64,000 nucleotides of DNA from Ceratotherium simum simum (GCF_000283155.1 NW_004454177.1:2659785-2723784); one strand, 5' to 3'; shown: positions 12,968-25,074, numbered from the stretch's first letter. The notes: a model not told the origin generated them from the sequence alone. A program made the numbers and translations.

Positions 12968-13268
12968 TTTTTTTTTTTGTGAGGAAGATCGGCCCTGAGC
13001 TAACATCCATGCTAATCCTCCTCTTTTTGCTGAGGAAGACCGGCTCTGAGCTAACATCTACTGCCAATCCTCCTCCTTTTTTTTTCCACCCCCCCAAAGC
13101 CCCAGTGGATAGTTGTATGTCATAGTTGCACATCCTTCTAGTTGCTGTATGTGGGATGTGGCCTCAGCATGGCCAGAGAAGCAGTGCGTTGGTTTGCGTC
13201 CAGGATCCAAACCCAGGCCTCTAGTAGCAGAGTGTGCGCACTTAACCGCTAAGCCACGGGGCCGGCCC
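12968..13268 (-). mobile_element. ERE SINE (perissodactyl tRNA-derived), reverse orientation
   Basis: The tRNA-like head lies at the right end (reverse complement starts GGGCCGGCCCCGTGGCTTAG) and the poly-T end at the left. The internal unit GAGCTAACATC occurs twice, as in many ERE copies. It is flanked by a perfect 15-base target duplication TGAGATACTACTTCT at 12953-12967 and 13269-13283. It inserted into an older L1. Confidence 0.95.
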
Positions 13269-13283
13269 TGAGATACTACTTCT

Positions 13284-13812
13284 CATACTTAACACATTGG
13301 CTGTGGAGTGAGGCACAATTCTATGCTATTGAGATGTGTGCAAAATTTGACACTTTCTATAGAAAATTTGGAGAAAGACAAATACTATATGATCTCACTC
13401 ATATGTGGAGTCTTTTAGAAAAAAAAAAAAGAGATGAGACATGTGGTTACCAGAAGTAGAGGGTTGGGGGAGGGGGAAATGGAGGAAGGTGGTCAGAAGG
13501 TACAAACTTCCAGTTATAAGGTAAATAAGTACTAGGGATGTAATGTACAACATGAAGACTATAGTTAACACTGATGTATGATATACAAGAAAGTTGTTAA
13601 GAGAGTAATGCTAAATCTCATCACAAGGAGAAAATTTTTTTCTTTATTCTTTTCTCCTTTCATTTTTTTCTTGTATGTATACAAGAAGATGGATATTAGC
13701 TGAAACTATTGGGTAATCATTCATAACATATGTAAATCAAACCATCGTGCTGTACACCTTAAACTTATACAGTGATGTATGTCAATTATTTCTCAATAAA
13801 ACTGCAAAAAGA
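13284..13812 (+). mobile_element. LINE-1 3' end, continuation after ERE
   Basis: The L1 3'UTR signature GATCTCACTCATATGTGGAG, then GGTTACCAGAAGTAGAGG, ACTATAGTTAACACTGATGT and GTGCTGTACACCTTAAACTT, ending in AATAAAACTGCAAAAAG. It belongs with the fragment left of the ERE; the text in between is partly deleted. Confidence 0.85.
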
Positions 13813-13831
13813 ACACAAGGAAAAGAAAGAT

Positions 13832-14098
13832 GAGCCAGCCCTGATGGCCTAGTGGTTAAAGTTCAGCACGCTCCACTTCAGCAGCCTGGGCTTGGTTCTC
13901 AGGGGCAGAATCACACCACACATCTGTCAGTAGCCATGCTGTGGCAGCAGCTCACATAGAGGGACTTACAACTAGAATATACAACTATGTACTGCGGCTT
14001 TGGGGAGGAAAAAAAAAGAGGAAGACTGGCAACAGATGTTAGCTTAGGGCGACTCTTTCCCAGCAAAAAAGAAAAAAAAAAAAGAAAGAAAGAAAATT
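13832..14098 (+). mobile_element. ERE SINE, forward orientation
   Basis: The tRNA-like head GCCAGCCCTGATGGCCTAGT GGTTAAAG is followed by the body ATGCTGTGGCAGCAGCTCAC and ACAACTATGTACTGCGGC. It then has an internal second unit and an A/G-rich tail to 14098. It is more diverged than the copy at 26773, so probably older. Confidence 0.9.
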
Positions 14099-14129
14099 TG
14101 GCGATCTCTACCAAAGTTACAATTTCAAT

Positions 14130-14880
14130 GCTTTATCCTTGGGGGAGATATCAGTGCACAAAATGGACGAAACTCCCTGCCTTTGTGGGGCTTTTATTCT
14201 ATTGAAGAGAGAAAGACAAATAATAAGCATAATAATAGTATATTAGAATGTGATGAGTGCTATGCAAAAAAGAAGAGATCAGGGTCCAGCAGATTGGGAA
14301 CAACAGGGGAGTAGTTGCAATTTTAATATGATCCTTAGGACAGACCTCATTTATAAGGTGTTGTTTGAGCAAACTTCAATGAGTAAGAGAGTAGCGCTAA
14401 ATATATCTTGGGTAAGAACATTCTTGGCAGAGAAAATAGCAAGTGCAAAGGCCCTGTGGTAGGAATGTACCTGGCATTTAATCTGAGAGAAATGATGGTG
14501 CATATTGAAGGGTTCAAAGTAGAGGAACAACATGATCTGACCTGTTTTTAACAAGATCAGTCGGGCCATGTCCTGATAATCAGCTGTAGAAAGACAAGAG
14601 TGGAGCAGAAAGACCAGTTGGGTGACTACTGAGCGACAATGGTGCTTGGAGTAAAGCAGCAGCTGAGCAGTAGATCCTGGATATACACTGAAGGGAGAGC
14701 CAATACGATTTCCTGATAGACTGAACACGAAACACGAAGCAAACATGGAATCAACAACAACTCAAAGTTTTTGGCTTGAGCAAGTAGAAACCGAAACGGG
14801 GAAGATGACGGGTGGAGCTGCTGTGTGGTGGTGAAGATCAAGAGTCCATCTGGGAGGTGTCAAGTTTGCTATGTGTGAGT
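14130..14880 (-). mobile_element. L2 (antisense) 3' region
   Basis: Plus-strand text CCCTGCCTTTGTGGGGCTTT, GTGCAAAGGCCCTGTGGTAG, GATCTGACCTGTTTTTAAC and GTTTTTGGCTTGAGCAAGTA is the reverse complement of the long L2 3' region. It contains no gene. Confidence 0.65.
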
Positions 14881-15034
14881 GGCTTGAGCGGCCCACTGAC
14901 CCAGCAGGTCCGCTCCTGGGAATCTGTTCTACACCTTCACCTGCACACGTACAAATTCTTATATCCAAGATTATAGCCTGCATCCCTGTAACAGGATAAG
15001 ATCAGAAGCAACTATGACTAGAAACAACTGTACA

Positions 15035-15565
15035 TCTAAGAGTGCAGCCCTGTTGATTTCACTTTCCTTCTCAAAAACCTACAATGGCTCCTCACTGCTT
15101 TCAGAATTCAGTCCAAATTCTTTTATCAAACACTACAGATTCTGATACCAATGTCCCTTTCCAAATTTCACTCAACACACTGTCCAAAAATAAGACTAAA
15201 TGTTCCCTACCCAAGCACCACAAGGTCTCATCTCTGCTGCTGGCCGTTCTGTTCCTGTCTCGAGTTGCCGCCCTGCACACCTTCATACAGGAACACCCTA
15301 CCTGTTGCGCACATCCTGGAGCAACAGCAGCCTCCTCCATGGAGCTGTCTGTGATCTTCCCGTCTAGAAGGACTATGTCCCTCCTCTGGCTTCTCATGCT
15401 AGGTCCATGACTTCTGTGCTCCTTTTATAATGTGTGTTATCTGCACAAAACGTCTTTTCTTACCTCCTACACTGCAATCTCCTTAATAACTAAACCCATA
15501 AGTTATTCAACTTCTTACACCCTAAAGCATCTAGCATGTTTTATACTTAGCAGACATTAAAAAAA
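15035..15565 (+). mobile_element. L2 3' region (sense)
   Basis: CTCAAAAACCTACAATGGCT, GCTTTCAGAATTCAGTCCAA, TGCAATCTCCTTAATAAC and the terminal ATGTTTTATACTTAGCAGAC follow the sense L2 3' region. It is convergent with the antisense L2 to its left. Confidence 0.65.
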
Positions 15566-15938
15566 AGTTATGAATAAACAAATGAACAGATTTTAGATAG
15601 AGAAAAATCCCCACTGCTGCTATGATGCTCTAAAAATGATGGTCTTTAGAAAGTCGAGTACGTGCAAGAGCTTCAAGATTCCCCCGGATTCCCTGATGGA
15701 CTGAAAAATGCAAAAGCTGTCACTCTCACAAATCATCTTCCTTCCTCATTGCCCCTCTTCCCCCTCAGGACCCCAGTGAGTCTGTTATACTTGCAGCTCT
15801 AATTCCCAGGTCTGGAAATTCTATTTCCTGAACCAAATGCTTCACATCTCAGGTGAGGGGAGGTGTGTCCTCCAGGAAGGAGCTAGAACTGAAGAAAGGA
15901 GATCAGGTCATTCAAATTTCTTAGCTGGCATGACTTAC

Positions 15939-16006
15939 CAAGAAAAGGACTTCACATGTTCCTGAATCAAGATCCAGGTCTGGCCAAAATCATCCGACAG
16001 CCATAG
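15939..16006 (-). CDS. SORL1: SORL1 exon 5 (second Asp-box)
   Basis: 68 bases, starting in phase 0 and ending two bases into a Trp codon completed by exon 6. The acceptor TTTGCAG precedes CTATGGCTG; the donor is TCTTG|GTAAGT. It codes [19 protein letters not shown] and then SFSW (residues 228-250). SDDFGQTW at 231-238 is a canonical Asp-box. Human has Lys where this copy has Leu230, just before the Asp-box, and Met for Leu at 240 (from memory). It is the shortest exon in the window and is recognised by its conserved peptide and its phase match with exon 6. Confidence 0.95.
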
Positions 16007-17400
16007 CTGCAAAGACCAAAGGACAAGAGGTGATCACGACGTGAGAGGCGTGCACAACCTGAATGGCATCGCCAGCACACACCCTCCGAAATCCCACCTT
16101 AAACAGCACGCTGCCTGTGAAGACAGGCACCGAGATCCCCAAGGCCAGCCCGGGTACTCCAGCGCACACAAGGGCAGGGAGGGAAGAACAGATCGGCACC
16201 TTTGCATTCTTCTCCAAAGTTACTATGGTCTCAATAGCAACCAAGGTCTCTCAACAGAAGGAAAAATGACTGTGACTTGTCTTCCATTTATGGATTATCA
16301 GAAATGATATTTTACTCAAGACTAGCCCTCAGGTGATGGTAAAAACACAGGTATTATATTCAGTACTTCTTGCCTGGGAAAGAGTGTCCTAAAAACCCAT
16401 AATGGGCCATGGTGATTAAAGCTGAATGGAGAGGACATCGGCTAAGTACAGAACCAAAGACTACCAAAGGGAACCAACTGAATACACAGGGTGTGGCCAT
16501 GAGAAATTAACTTGCTGATCTTGGCCAAAGCTCCTCAACTTCCAAAGACATAACCGGAGATTCCTCTGGCCCTAGAGACCATGTATTGAGAAGCAGGAGA
16601 CCAAAAATAACAATAACCCACCTACACTGGTAAACTGACCCAGCCCACGCTTAGGTTACTCCCTAAGGCAATGAAGGTAAACAGATCACGTTTTGGTTAA
16701 ACAACCTGCAAAGAAAAAGAAATGTTCCCAGGTTCCTCTGAGCAAAGCCATCCAAAACTCATCATAAATCCAATCCTCCAGGATCTAAAGGTTTCATAGG
16801 ATGATGCCAGACCAACATTCTTGACTTGGCAAGTTTCAATCCTGAGATATAAATCCTCCTCAGTGTCTCTCCCCATCTCTCACTTTTCCTTCAAATATGG
16901 ATTAAAGGAGGAAAACACACACACATTTATATTATATGCATGTGCACACACACACCATTAAAGTTAATGGTAACTTCAAATAAATGGTAGGCAAAAGCAT
17001 GTTCAAAGTGGAGGATGGGGAAGGGAGAACAGAAATTCCCTAAGAGGTCCCAGCAGAGCTGAGCCTCCAGACTTCTCTACCTGGCTCTCTCTGATTAAAT
17101 TCCAGAGCCTCGATGTACCCCCAGGACTAACAAAGGTGCATGTGCACCGAGAAGGGCATGACGTTTAACTAGCGGGGCCTGCCAAGTGCTCGGTGTCCCT
17201 CCTTGGCTGAGATGCAGACCGAGAGTGCCAAGGGAATATATTTTCCCCTAGCCATAGGAAATGAAATAGTAGCTACAAAGGCTAAGCTTTAGAGGGGAGA
17301 AGGGGGTGTCGGGAGGAGGGCACTCAAAGGGCACGCCACCCACACAGGCAGAACAGAAAACTCGAGGAGCCCCCTGACTGTGTTCCGGAAGCTCTCTTAC
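16007..17400 (-). other. SORL1: SORL1 intron 4
   Basis: 1,394 bases between donor GTAAGA (17400-17395) and the acceptor of exon 5. It is mostly unique sequence; the only simple feature I see is a CA-rich stretch near 16913-16957. No other gene is visible. Confidence 0.92.
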
Positions 17401-17562
17401 CTGCTTGTTGGGGTGAGACCTGTCAAAGCCCAGGAGAAGGTTGGCAGCCTTACTATGCAGAAGGAGATCAGCTGCCTGGAATGGGATGGAAAAGCCGTAG
17501 ACAGTGTTGCAGAAGTCAAACGTGATCCAGAGGTACTGGGCGTAAGCATCCACAAAGATGTA
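17401..17562 (-). CDS. SORL1: SORL1 exon 4
   Basis: 54 codons (residues 174-227), phase 0 at both ends. The acceptor TTTGCAG precedes TACATCTTT; the donor is CAG|GTAAGA. The product begins [17 protein letters not shown] and ends [10 protein letters not shown], strongly matching human SORL1. It covers propeller strands in the blades after the first Asp-box. Differences from remembered human sequence are small: NTVYGF for NTLQGF, PFQAAD for PFRAAD, and SKAAN for SKASN. Confidence 0.97.
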
Positions 17563-18279
17563 CTGCAAAGAGAAAAGAGGTGAGCTCAGAGCAGGACCCG
17601 GCAGAGCCTCCCACCACGCCCCCACAACAGTGTCTGAGTGCACGCGCATGCAGGCGGCCAACCAGCACCAACGCGGCGCCAGGGGCTTGCGGGGCTTCCA
17701 CGTGGATTTCCCACAATCTCCTGGAAATGAAGAGACGCTGGTGCACACCCAACAAGGCACAGGGAAGGAAGGGGCACGTGCTGGGCTGAGGTGAAGCCAG
17801 ACAGTGCTCTCGTTTAACCAGGTAATGAAACTAGTCAAGCCCTTCTATTTCTTCTTTCAACTGACTTGGCCATTCTCACTCCCTGGCAAGTCCCTCCGTC
17901 ACAATCAAATGGTGGCTATTGGAAGCGGGGTCAAAGAAGTCCTGCTCTTCGGATTGGCTGCGCACAGATGGGACTGCTGTCTATCCCTGCGTCCTCAGAC
18001 ATGCCTTGCCAGGAAACACCCTAAGATCACACCCATCTAGGAAGATTAGCTTCTCCTTCTTGCCACTATGCCAGGTGACAGGGCTACTCTGAGGACCAAG
18101 CTGCCCCTGGGACTAGCAGACTCACTCTGGGCACAGCAGGAAGTAGCTCTGGAGAGCAGGGGCCTCGCCTTATTTTGCTTCCGCAAGGGTGAGTGACTTT
18201 GAGCAAGTGTGGCCAGAGAGTGACTGCCAGCCTAAGGAGTTCTCAAGGGAAAAGGATCGTGGCAATTCAACTTAACAAA

Positions 18280-18810
18280 CATGCACTGAATATTCCCCAC
18301 GGACCGGATGCTGGAGGCGCCACAGTGAAAAAACACAGGATCCTTCCTCTTAAGTAGCTTGCAATGTAATGGGGGAGAAAGACAGGTTCACAGCTAACTA
18401 TAATTCAAGGGAAAATGACATTAGATGAGAAACCATGGACAGAGTCCTCTGAAAGCACAGACTACACACTAGTTCTGGTTTGGGAGATAAGAAATGACCC
18501 CATGGAAGATTTGGGCCTTGAAGGGCAGGCAAGATTTCCACAGGGAAAGAACATTCCAAGTCTAGGGCAGTCTGAGTCTGGGAACAAAGGAAGGGGAAAA
18601 AACTCTGCGTGGGTTTGATGACAGTCCTGAGGGCCTGAGGGAAATGATTGGAAAATAAGGCTGCAAAGCACAGATGACGGCAGGCCTTGAATGCACATGA
18701 GAGATCTGGAGGGCAGCCCCTGCTCCCAGAGGAACGAGGGTGGCTCGGTAGATTACTGTGAACCAGAAACCAGAGCAAGTCAGACCCAGCTCCACCAATA
18801 ACCAGTCACC
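18280..18810 (-). mobile_element. L2 (antisense)
   Basis: AACATGCACTGAATATTCCC, TGTAATGGGGGAGAAAGACA, GAACATTCCAAGTCTAGGGC and AGGCCTTGAATGCACATGAG read as the reverse complement of the L2 3' region, starting at its terminal part. Confidence 0.6.
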
Positions 18811-18879
18811 GAAATCCCAGAAATCAATAATCCAAAGGCATCAGTCCAAGGGCACTTTCCCTAATGGATTCCACCTGAT

Positions 18880-19110
18880 CCAGATCACTCTCCAGCTCGG
18901 ACTCCTTTCCCATGTCTAACAGCTCTGGCTGCACTAATACTTTGCACTTGTTCGCGTGCCACTTTCATACGTTCTCACTCCTTTTCATTTGTGCTCTCTC
19001 TCCCCAAATCTAGACTGTAAACTTCCCAGGAACATGTTTTGTTTTCTTCTCTTTCTTGTGTTTCCTCCACCACATCTAATGTAAAACTCCAAACTCTATA
19101 GAAGCCTAAT
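18880..19110 (+). mobile_element. L2 3' end (sense)
   Basis: Pyrimidine-rich text with CCCCAAATCTAGACTGTAAA and CTTCCCAGGAACATGTTTTG matches the L2 terminal part (consensus CTAGACTGTAAGCTCC). Diverged. Confidence 0.6.
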
Positions 19111-19394
19111 TAAATCTAACTGTAAAGGGTAATAAATGTTTTGAAAGCAAAAACTACTATAAGCAAATGCAATGTTATAAAAACAATTATGATGCTAAGG
19201 GGACCATCATAATTTTTGGCATAAAAGTGTTCCCTAGAAATAACTTAGCCCATCTTCCTGCTCCGAAAGCAGCTTGGTTATTGGGGAAGGGAGCGTTGCC
19301 AGTTTGAAAAGATTTCTCCAGCAATCTATTCCATGGCTTTCTGCAGTCTCACATTTGAGAATCTAAAAATGATGCACCCTCATAGAACCTTTTA

Positions 19395-19640
19395 TTGTTC
19401 ATGATAATCGCTAAAATTTTTAAAGAGCACCTAGCATGTACCAGGCACTGAGCTAAAAGTTTTGCATCTCATTTAGTCCACTGAGTACTCACAGCAACTC
19501 AATGCATTAGATACTACCTCCTCTTTTATTAACGAGGACACTGAAGCTTAGACAGGTTAACTGCCCAAGGCGACCCAGGAGTAGGAAGCATTTACATCAA
19601 TGGCTGGCTGGTTCAGAGCCATCTCTTAACAATTCATCAA
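19395..19640 (-). mobile_element. MIR SINE (antisense)
   Basis: The order ...AGAGCACCTAGCATGTACCAGGC, CATCTCATTTAGTCC, AACGAGGACACTGAAGCTTA, TAACTGCCCAAGGCGAC, GGTTCAGAGCC is the reverse complement of MIR, with the core region present. Confidence 0.8.
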
Positions 19641-19759
19641 TCCTTACCTCTCTTCTTTCAACAAAAAGGGAAGCATTTCTTGAATTTAATTCATAGGTCT
19701 TACATTGTATTGTTGGGCTCATTTATACACTTCATTGTTAATCCACTCCTTAAGCTTTT

Positions 19760-20930
19760 ACTGGAAACTCTCTCTTCCTTTGCCCTCTGTGACACTGACT
19801 CATCTCAGCTCTCCATCCCCCACCCCTGACTTTCTCTGTCCTTGATTCTCTTTTGCTGGCTCCTTTGTCTTTGTCTGCTCCCCACCCTCACATAAGCTCA
19901 TCACTCTTCCATCTTTGCTGCTAACTTGGTTTATCCTTCCACACAGCTCCAACTACTGCCTCTAAGAACCAGCATTCCATGCCTTTCATATTATGGTCTA
20001 ACCCTGACTTCTCCCGGAGAGTCTAATTTCGTTACCTCTTGACCTTCTCAGCATCTCCCCTCTGCTGTGCCAAGATATTTCACCATGTCCAAAACTGAAT
20101 TCTTCGACACCTTCCCACCAAAACCCAACTCTCCCTCCCACACCCCACATCTAGCCATGCTACACCTTCTCCCAGCCCCATGACTCACCAAGTTGGGTTT
20201 TCACTCCAATGCCTTCCTTCGCCCCTCAGTTTCAATCAGCCACCTACCCAGTTAGGTTTTCCTTTAAAATATTTTCACAATCTGTTTTGTTTTTATTCCC
20301 AAGGCTACTAGTGTGGCCCATGTCCCTACTAGGGACTATAAGCAAATTGGGGGTAGGCACTGGGTTTTATTCATCCTCGCATCTTCCAGGCCCCACCAGG
20401 GTGTGAAGTGCTTACAGAGTGATGTTAGGGTTGGTTGAGTGACTGAGCAATTTCATGCCTATACTACCAATGCTTCCCTTTCTGACTCTTCTCTAGTCTT
20501 TCTCTTCCAATCCCTCCTGCATATCACCAGGAGACACATTCCTTTAAAAGACATTATTCACAGCAATTTCTCTACTCAAAGAATCTTCCATGGCTCCTTA
20601 CAGACCTCAAGGCAAAAAGCAAACTCCTCCATCTGCAGACAGGGGCCTGACTGATGTCACAAAGCACCTCAATGCAAACCGTCCACCCCCGAGAAGTGAA
20701 TCTCCTCACTGCCCGTACCAGAAAGCACATCCTTGCACCCTGAAGTCTCTGCCCACGCCTCTCTCCTCCTCGAGGGCTCCCACCAACTCTGCTGTTACTA
20801 CTGAAATCATGCCCATTTTTGAAGCTCCATTCCTAATCCCAAGTACTCCATGAAGCCTTCACTGCTCTCATCCAACCTCATTTAATCCTCCAGCTCTAAC
20901 CACCTCAGCTTCCTTTCACCCCTTAGGCAT
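19760..20930 (+). mobile_element. L2 3' region (sense), long or two copies
   Basis: Two L2-like segments in the same orientation. One contains ATGTCCAAAACTGAATTCTT (20086 on). The other, from about 20460, contains GAATCTTCCATGGCTCC and ends with CATGAAGCCTTCACTGCTCT. Codon-like open frames inside are chance. Confidence 0.6.
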
Positions 20931-23767
20931 GTGCTGCTCCACGGTATTATGGAACCGTGTCATGTACGCACATAATGGGAATGCACAGGATGTCCTACTC
21001 TGCTTTTAAGTCCCTAGAGTGCCTGGCTGTCAAGTCCACTTGAGGCCGACCCCACGGATTTGCCAGCAGAGCTGACCTACTAGGTCCTTCCTAAAGTACA
21101 ATTTTTGGAGCACCCCCACATCCCCAACCCTGTCTGCAATCACATAATATTCCAGAGGAGCTTCACTTTCAGCGTAAAGCTATGTTTCCTTTTAAAAATA
21201 CAAATACTTCTGGAAAGATAACAAAATAAGCTACAGAATTTATCTCCACGTTAGCATAAATGACTCTCTCCTGTTTTGAGTGGAGACACCAAGAGTACAA
21301 CGAGAGGAGGAAAGGCAGAGGAGACAATGCAGGACCATCCCTCAGGGCAGTGGGAACCAAGGGAAAAAGAGAGAGCTGTCTTACAATTGGACTCAGGACC
21401 AACCTCTGCCTGGAAAAAGGGAGGATCAGCTCTTGCTTCTGCTGAGGTTATGAAGCCTAACTATACACTCAGTGACCTTTTTCAAAGAGCCCCAGACATA
21501 TTTAGACAGTGCCTGACTGATCTTGAGTGCGCTAGGAGGCGGGTGGAACTGCCAGGTGCCTAGAGCTGCACACTGGCTCAGGGAACACACAGAGGACAGA
21601 GGAGAAGGAAGTGGGACGCTGGCTAATGTGAAAACAGATGCAAACACACACAGGACCCCACAACCACGCCACTCGTCACATGGCAAAGTCACTGGACCAG
21701 AGCTGGTTGACTGACGAGTACCTTCTTCCCCTTCCACAGGCACACACACCCCCAGGCTTCCATGCGGCCCTTTCATGACATCTTAACCTTTCAGAGCAGC
21801 TGCTAACCGTCATTGCAACCATTTCAAATCACGCTCCTTGACAGCCCGCCTAACACTTCACACAGGTGACCGGCCTGGGCCCAGCACCTTGCATGACTTT
21901 CCTCCGGAAGTGGTAGGTCTGGTGGGCCAATTTGCCTTCCAAGGGACAAAGGAAACAAAGTAAGCAGCACAATAAGAGCATCACTTCCTTCCTGAGAAGT
22001 CTGGGGAGGGCTAACAGCCTCCTCTGGGGAATTAGACACTCAACAGAGAAAGCTGCATCCCTAACCTCACTCGGCCTGTCCCAGGCCAAGGCCCACTGTC
22101 ACTAAGTTCTCCAAGAAGCGGCCCCTCCTGAGTCTCCCCACCAACTTCCAAACGTATGCAACTCAACCGTGAGAAACCTACGATGCACCCCTCCTCAAGG
22201 CGGATGGCACTCAGGCTGCAGGCATGCTGCTCCTGCCTCACCTCGCAGCACCTAAAACTCCCTATGGCAACCATCCCCTGTTTTCCTCCCCACTTGCCAA
22301 CGCCCTGGCCACTGCCCTGTTCCCTCTCCAGATCCAGTGCTCCAACCATTATCCCCTTATCTCCTCCTCATCCCCTCCCTGCACCAAACCTCCCCCTGCA
22401 AGCCCATCCTACCATCTTTCCTGTCTTCTGACTACTCAGACCTACGGGTTTAGCAGTTGCTCACCACAACCCATGACGAGCAGGAAGGAAGACAGAACCT
22501 GCTTACAGACATCTGCGCCCCATGGTAGGAGGTGAGGAGGGGACAGATGGAGCCGAAGAAGGAGACTGCAGAGACACAAAACGGTGGTTTCAAGGCAACA
22601 CCTTCACCAAGAGTTAGCTCTGGGACAAAGTGTGAAAATAATGATGATGATAATAATAGATAGGCACAACCTTACAATGTGAGTAATCCAAGCGTTATTT
22701 GATTCTCGGGAGGCAGGGACATACAGAACTATCCACAGGCGATGCGACACAGCCATCGAGCTGAACCCTGGGGCAGGGCTCCCTCACCTCATAAGAGCCA
22801 AGAGCAAAGGGGACAGGGGGTCCCCCCAACTCTGGGAGCCTTGAGTACCAGGCCTGCCCAGCCCCAGCACAGTGGGTGGGGAGTGGTACAGGCTTGTCTG
22901 CAGAGCCAATTCCCTCCAACAGCTCTCCCTTGCTTTCTATCACAGGAGGAAAAGTTGCTCTGTCACCCTGGAGTAGCTAAGAGAGAGTCAGTTTCTAACT
23001 GCCACTCCACCTTGAGATTATTAGGCAAGACTGAGGTTAACCAGTATGTACCAATAATAACTATTATAGTTGTTAAAAAAACAATTGCTCCTGTACCTGT
23101 TAGTGAATAGCTGCTTCCCAGAAACCCTGAGTGGCCCCTCCTAAAGCCCCAAAGGCTGGGCCCTTCCCTAGGACCTCCCCACAATCCAGCAATTAAAAGG
23201 TTAATGCCTAGCCCAGCAGGGTGGCCTTCAGGACCAGCTCCCTCCAGACTGAGTCTGTTCTGGTTGGTCGGCATCATTCCAGTGGCTAAATACTTTGAAT
23301 ACAACCCCTGCTAACAGACCACAGGCAACCTGAGAAGCAAGCACTGGGAGGCACCTGGGTAGAGGACCCTGTGGGTCTCCCTCTCTTACCCTTACCTCAG
23401 AAAGCTGTTACTACTAGGGAGTTTTCAGCATCCTTAGAAGCAGCCTTCCTACCCTGGAAATGAGCTAGGGATCGCCAGAGTGGGGAAGAAAGCCATCAGA
23501 CAGAACTATCTGAGCTAAAGCTACCTTCCTAACCAGCAGGAAAGCCTTGCAGGCTGCCAGATTCCTGCCCTTCCCACCCCCGCCACCCCGTGCCTCCCTT
23601 GGGGCCCAGGGCAATCTCAAGTCAATGCTTCCTCCAAATCAAACTGCCCGGTTCTACCGCAGAAACACAGCCCCGGGCCAGGCAGCTGGGAAAACAAATC
23701 AGGAAGCATGTATCTGCCATCACGGCTTTCTCTTCCATATGGTATAGGCTGGAGGGAGGGGTTGTGC

Positions 23768-23815
23768 AAGCACATAAGCACGCACACACGCATGCACACA
23801 CACATGCACTCGTGA
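23768..23815 (+). repeat. (CA)n-like simple repeat
   Basis: Interrupted CA/CG tract (CACACACGCATGCACACACA), a likely polymorphic microsatellite in intron 3. Confidence 0.85.
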
Positions 23816-24196
23816 TGCAAATGAACCAGGTGTTCAGCAGCCGCCCTGGAAGGCCTGGATTAGACTGCAGCATAAGTCCCAGTGCACCTGGGTAACATTT
23901 TTACCACCTATGAGTCAGGCAATTTATTAGTCGGCAGATTTTCTGTGCTTTAACCTGCCACTGTTTGTCTAGAAATCCTGCCTGGCCGGTACCGGGCCTG
24001 TTTGATTATATACGGTTCCACCCTGAGAACTGTATTCTGTCACAAATTCCCAGGTTAGCAGAAAAACCGTCACTGGCCACCAGTCATGCTGCAGAGATGA
24101 CAAAGAGCTCCATCTCCCAGCCCCCCTTTTAGTGCAGCCATCATCCCAAAATACAGCCCCACGAAGTCACGCCTGGTGGGACAGCCACTTCCTTAC

Positions 24197-24322
24197 ACGC
24201 CTGTTGTCCGCAGGACTGTGGTAGAACTGGGAGATCACAACTTCACTGTTATTTCCCACACCGAAGTTCAACTTCTGTGAGATTTTCTTGAATGACTTTC
24301 CATAGTCGTAAGACACATACAC
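24197..24322 (-). CDS. SORL1: SORL1 exon 3 (first Asp-box of the VPS10P propeller)
   Basis: 42 codons (residues 132-173), phase 0 at both ends. The acceptor TTCCAG precedes GTGTATGTG; the donor is CGT|GTAAGG. Residues 135-142 read SYDYGKSF, an Asp-box (S-x-D-x-G-x-x-F/W), the turn motif that marks blades of the ten-bladed VPS10P propeller. NNS at 155-157 is a sequon, at the place where human has NRS. The segment ends ...YHSPADNRR (human DNKR). A few conservative changes from human occur in the middle (for example SQKLNFGVG for SDKLNFGLG), as expected for an orthologue. Confidence 0.96.
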
Positions 24323-25074
24323 CTGGAATACAGAGGAGGGGAGGCAAATGAAAAGAGTTGGTGAGAAATGTGGCAGAAAGATCTCTCACTTTCAAACGCC
24401 CCGCCCTAGATCCTGAACATGGTTCCCAATAGGTCCCTGATACCATGAAATTACAGATGTGAAAAAATAATCCACAAAGAGGAGCAGGGCACCTCTGTGC
24501 CTGTCCCCAAGCAGGTGGGGGCAGAAAGCACGAGAGCCCGGCAGCCACTGCTGCCTGGAATACAGAGGCCTCTTTTCTGAAGCCAAGACAAGTCCCTGGA
24601 GGGGGAGACCAATGGATGGAAACAATGATAAGCTCCTGACCATGGCTGGGTTAAGTGTTAACAAACTACATCCAGAGGCAGAGAGAATGTGGTTGTCCGA
24701 GGGGAAGGGATTGAGAATTTGTTTTGCCATCTGTTGACATGTCCCCAAAAGGTAATCAAATTCCTCATCCCTCTGCTGGGAAGTTCTGATCTTACAGCAT
24801 GCCATAAGATAAAAAAAGAAAACCCCCCTGGGTGTTCACAGAGTAGCCCAAGAGATGAAAAAGAAAGGGTGCTAAATGATTAAATATGCACAGAGGTGAC
24901 ATAGACAGGCACCAGAATCCCTTTCCCAGCACTCGCGTCCCCTGGTTCTATAATATGGGAGATTCTGAGTATGGGAGAGTGCAGCAGGACCCACCACGTG
25001 CCAATGGTATTTACTTCTCTCCTGCTTCCTGGTCTCTGGCCATCCAGTAACCACGGTATAAAACAGAAGAATAA

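Larger units (their letters stand above)
9938..15938 (-). other. SORL1: SORL1 intron 5
   Basis: 6,001 bases between donor GTAAGT (15938-15933) and acceptor CTTCCAG (9944-9938). The half nearest exon 5 is mostly repeats (L1, two ERE, L2 in both orientations). Between 9938 and 12680 I see only an L2-like piece, a purine tract and unassigned unique DNA. Confidence 0.9.
17563..24196 (-). other. SORL1: SORL1 intron 3
   Basis: 6,634 bases between donor GTAAGG (24196-24191) and the acceptor of exon 4. The middle (18.3-20.9 kb) is built largely of L2 and MIR. The stretches 17563-18280 and 20940-24190 show no named element apart from a CA-rich tract, and no exon. Confidence 0.9.

Noticed and set aside
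12968..13268. Repeated GAGCTAACATC unit as a local tandem duplication
   Set aside because: The same doubled unit occurs in the ERE at 58248-58549, so it is part of the SINE subfamily, not a local event.
15084..15410. 108-codon plus-strand frame
   Set aside because: It lies inside an L2 remnant and shows no conserved protein pattern.
17248..17838. 196-codon minus-strand frame around exon 4
   Set aside because: Only 17562-17401 is exonic. The flanking residues are intron, as shown by the CAG acceptor and GTAAGA donor and by loss of SORL1 similarity.
21426..22535. Cluster of overlapping frames of 90-116 codons on both strands
   Set aside because: Overlapping chance frames in moderately GC-rich intron, with no homology, no splice-consistent structure and no coding bias on either strand.
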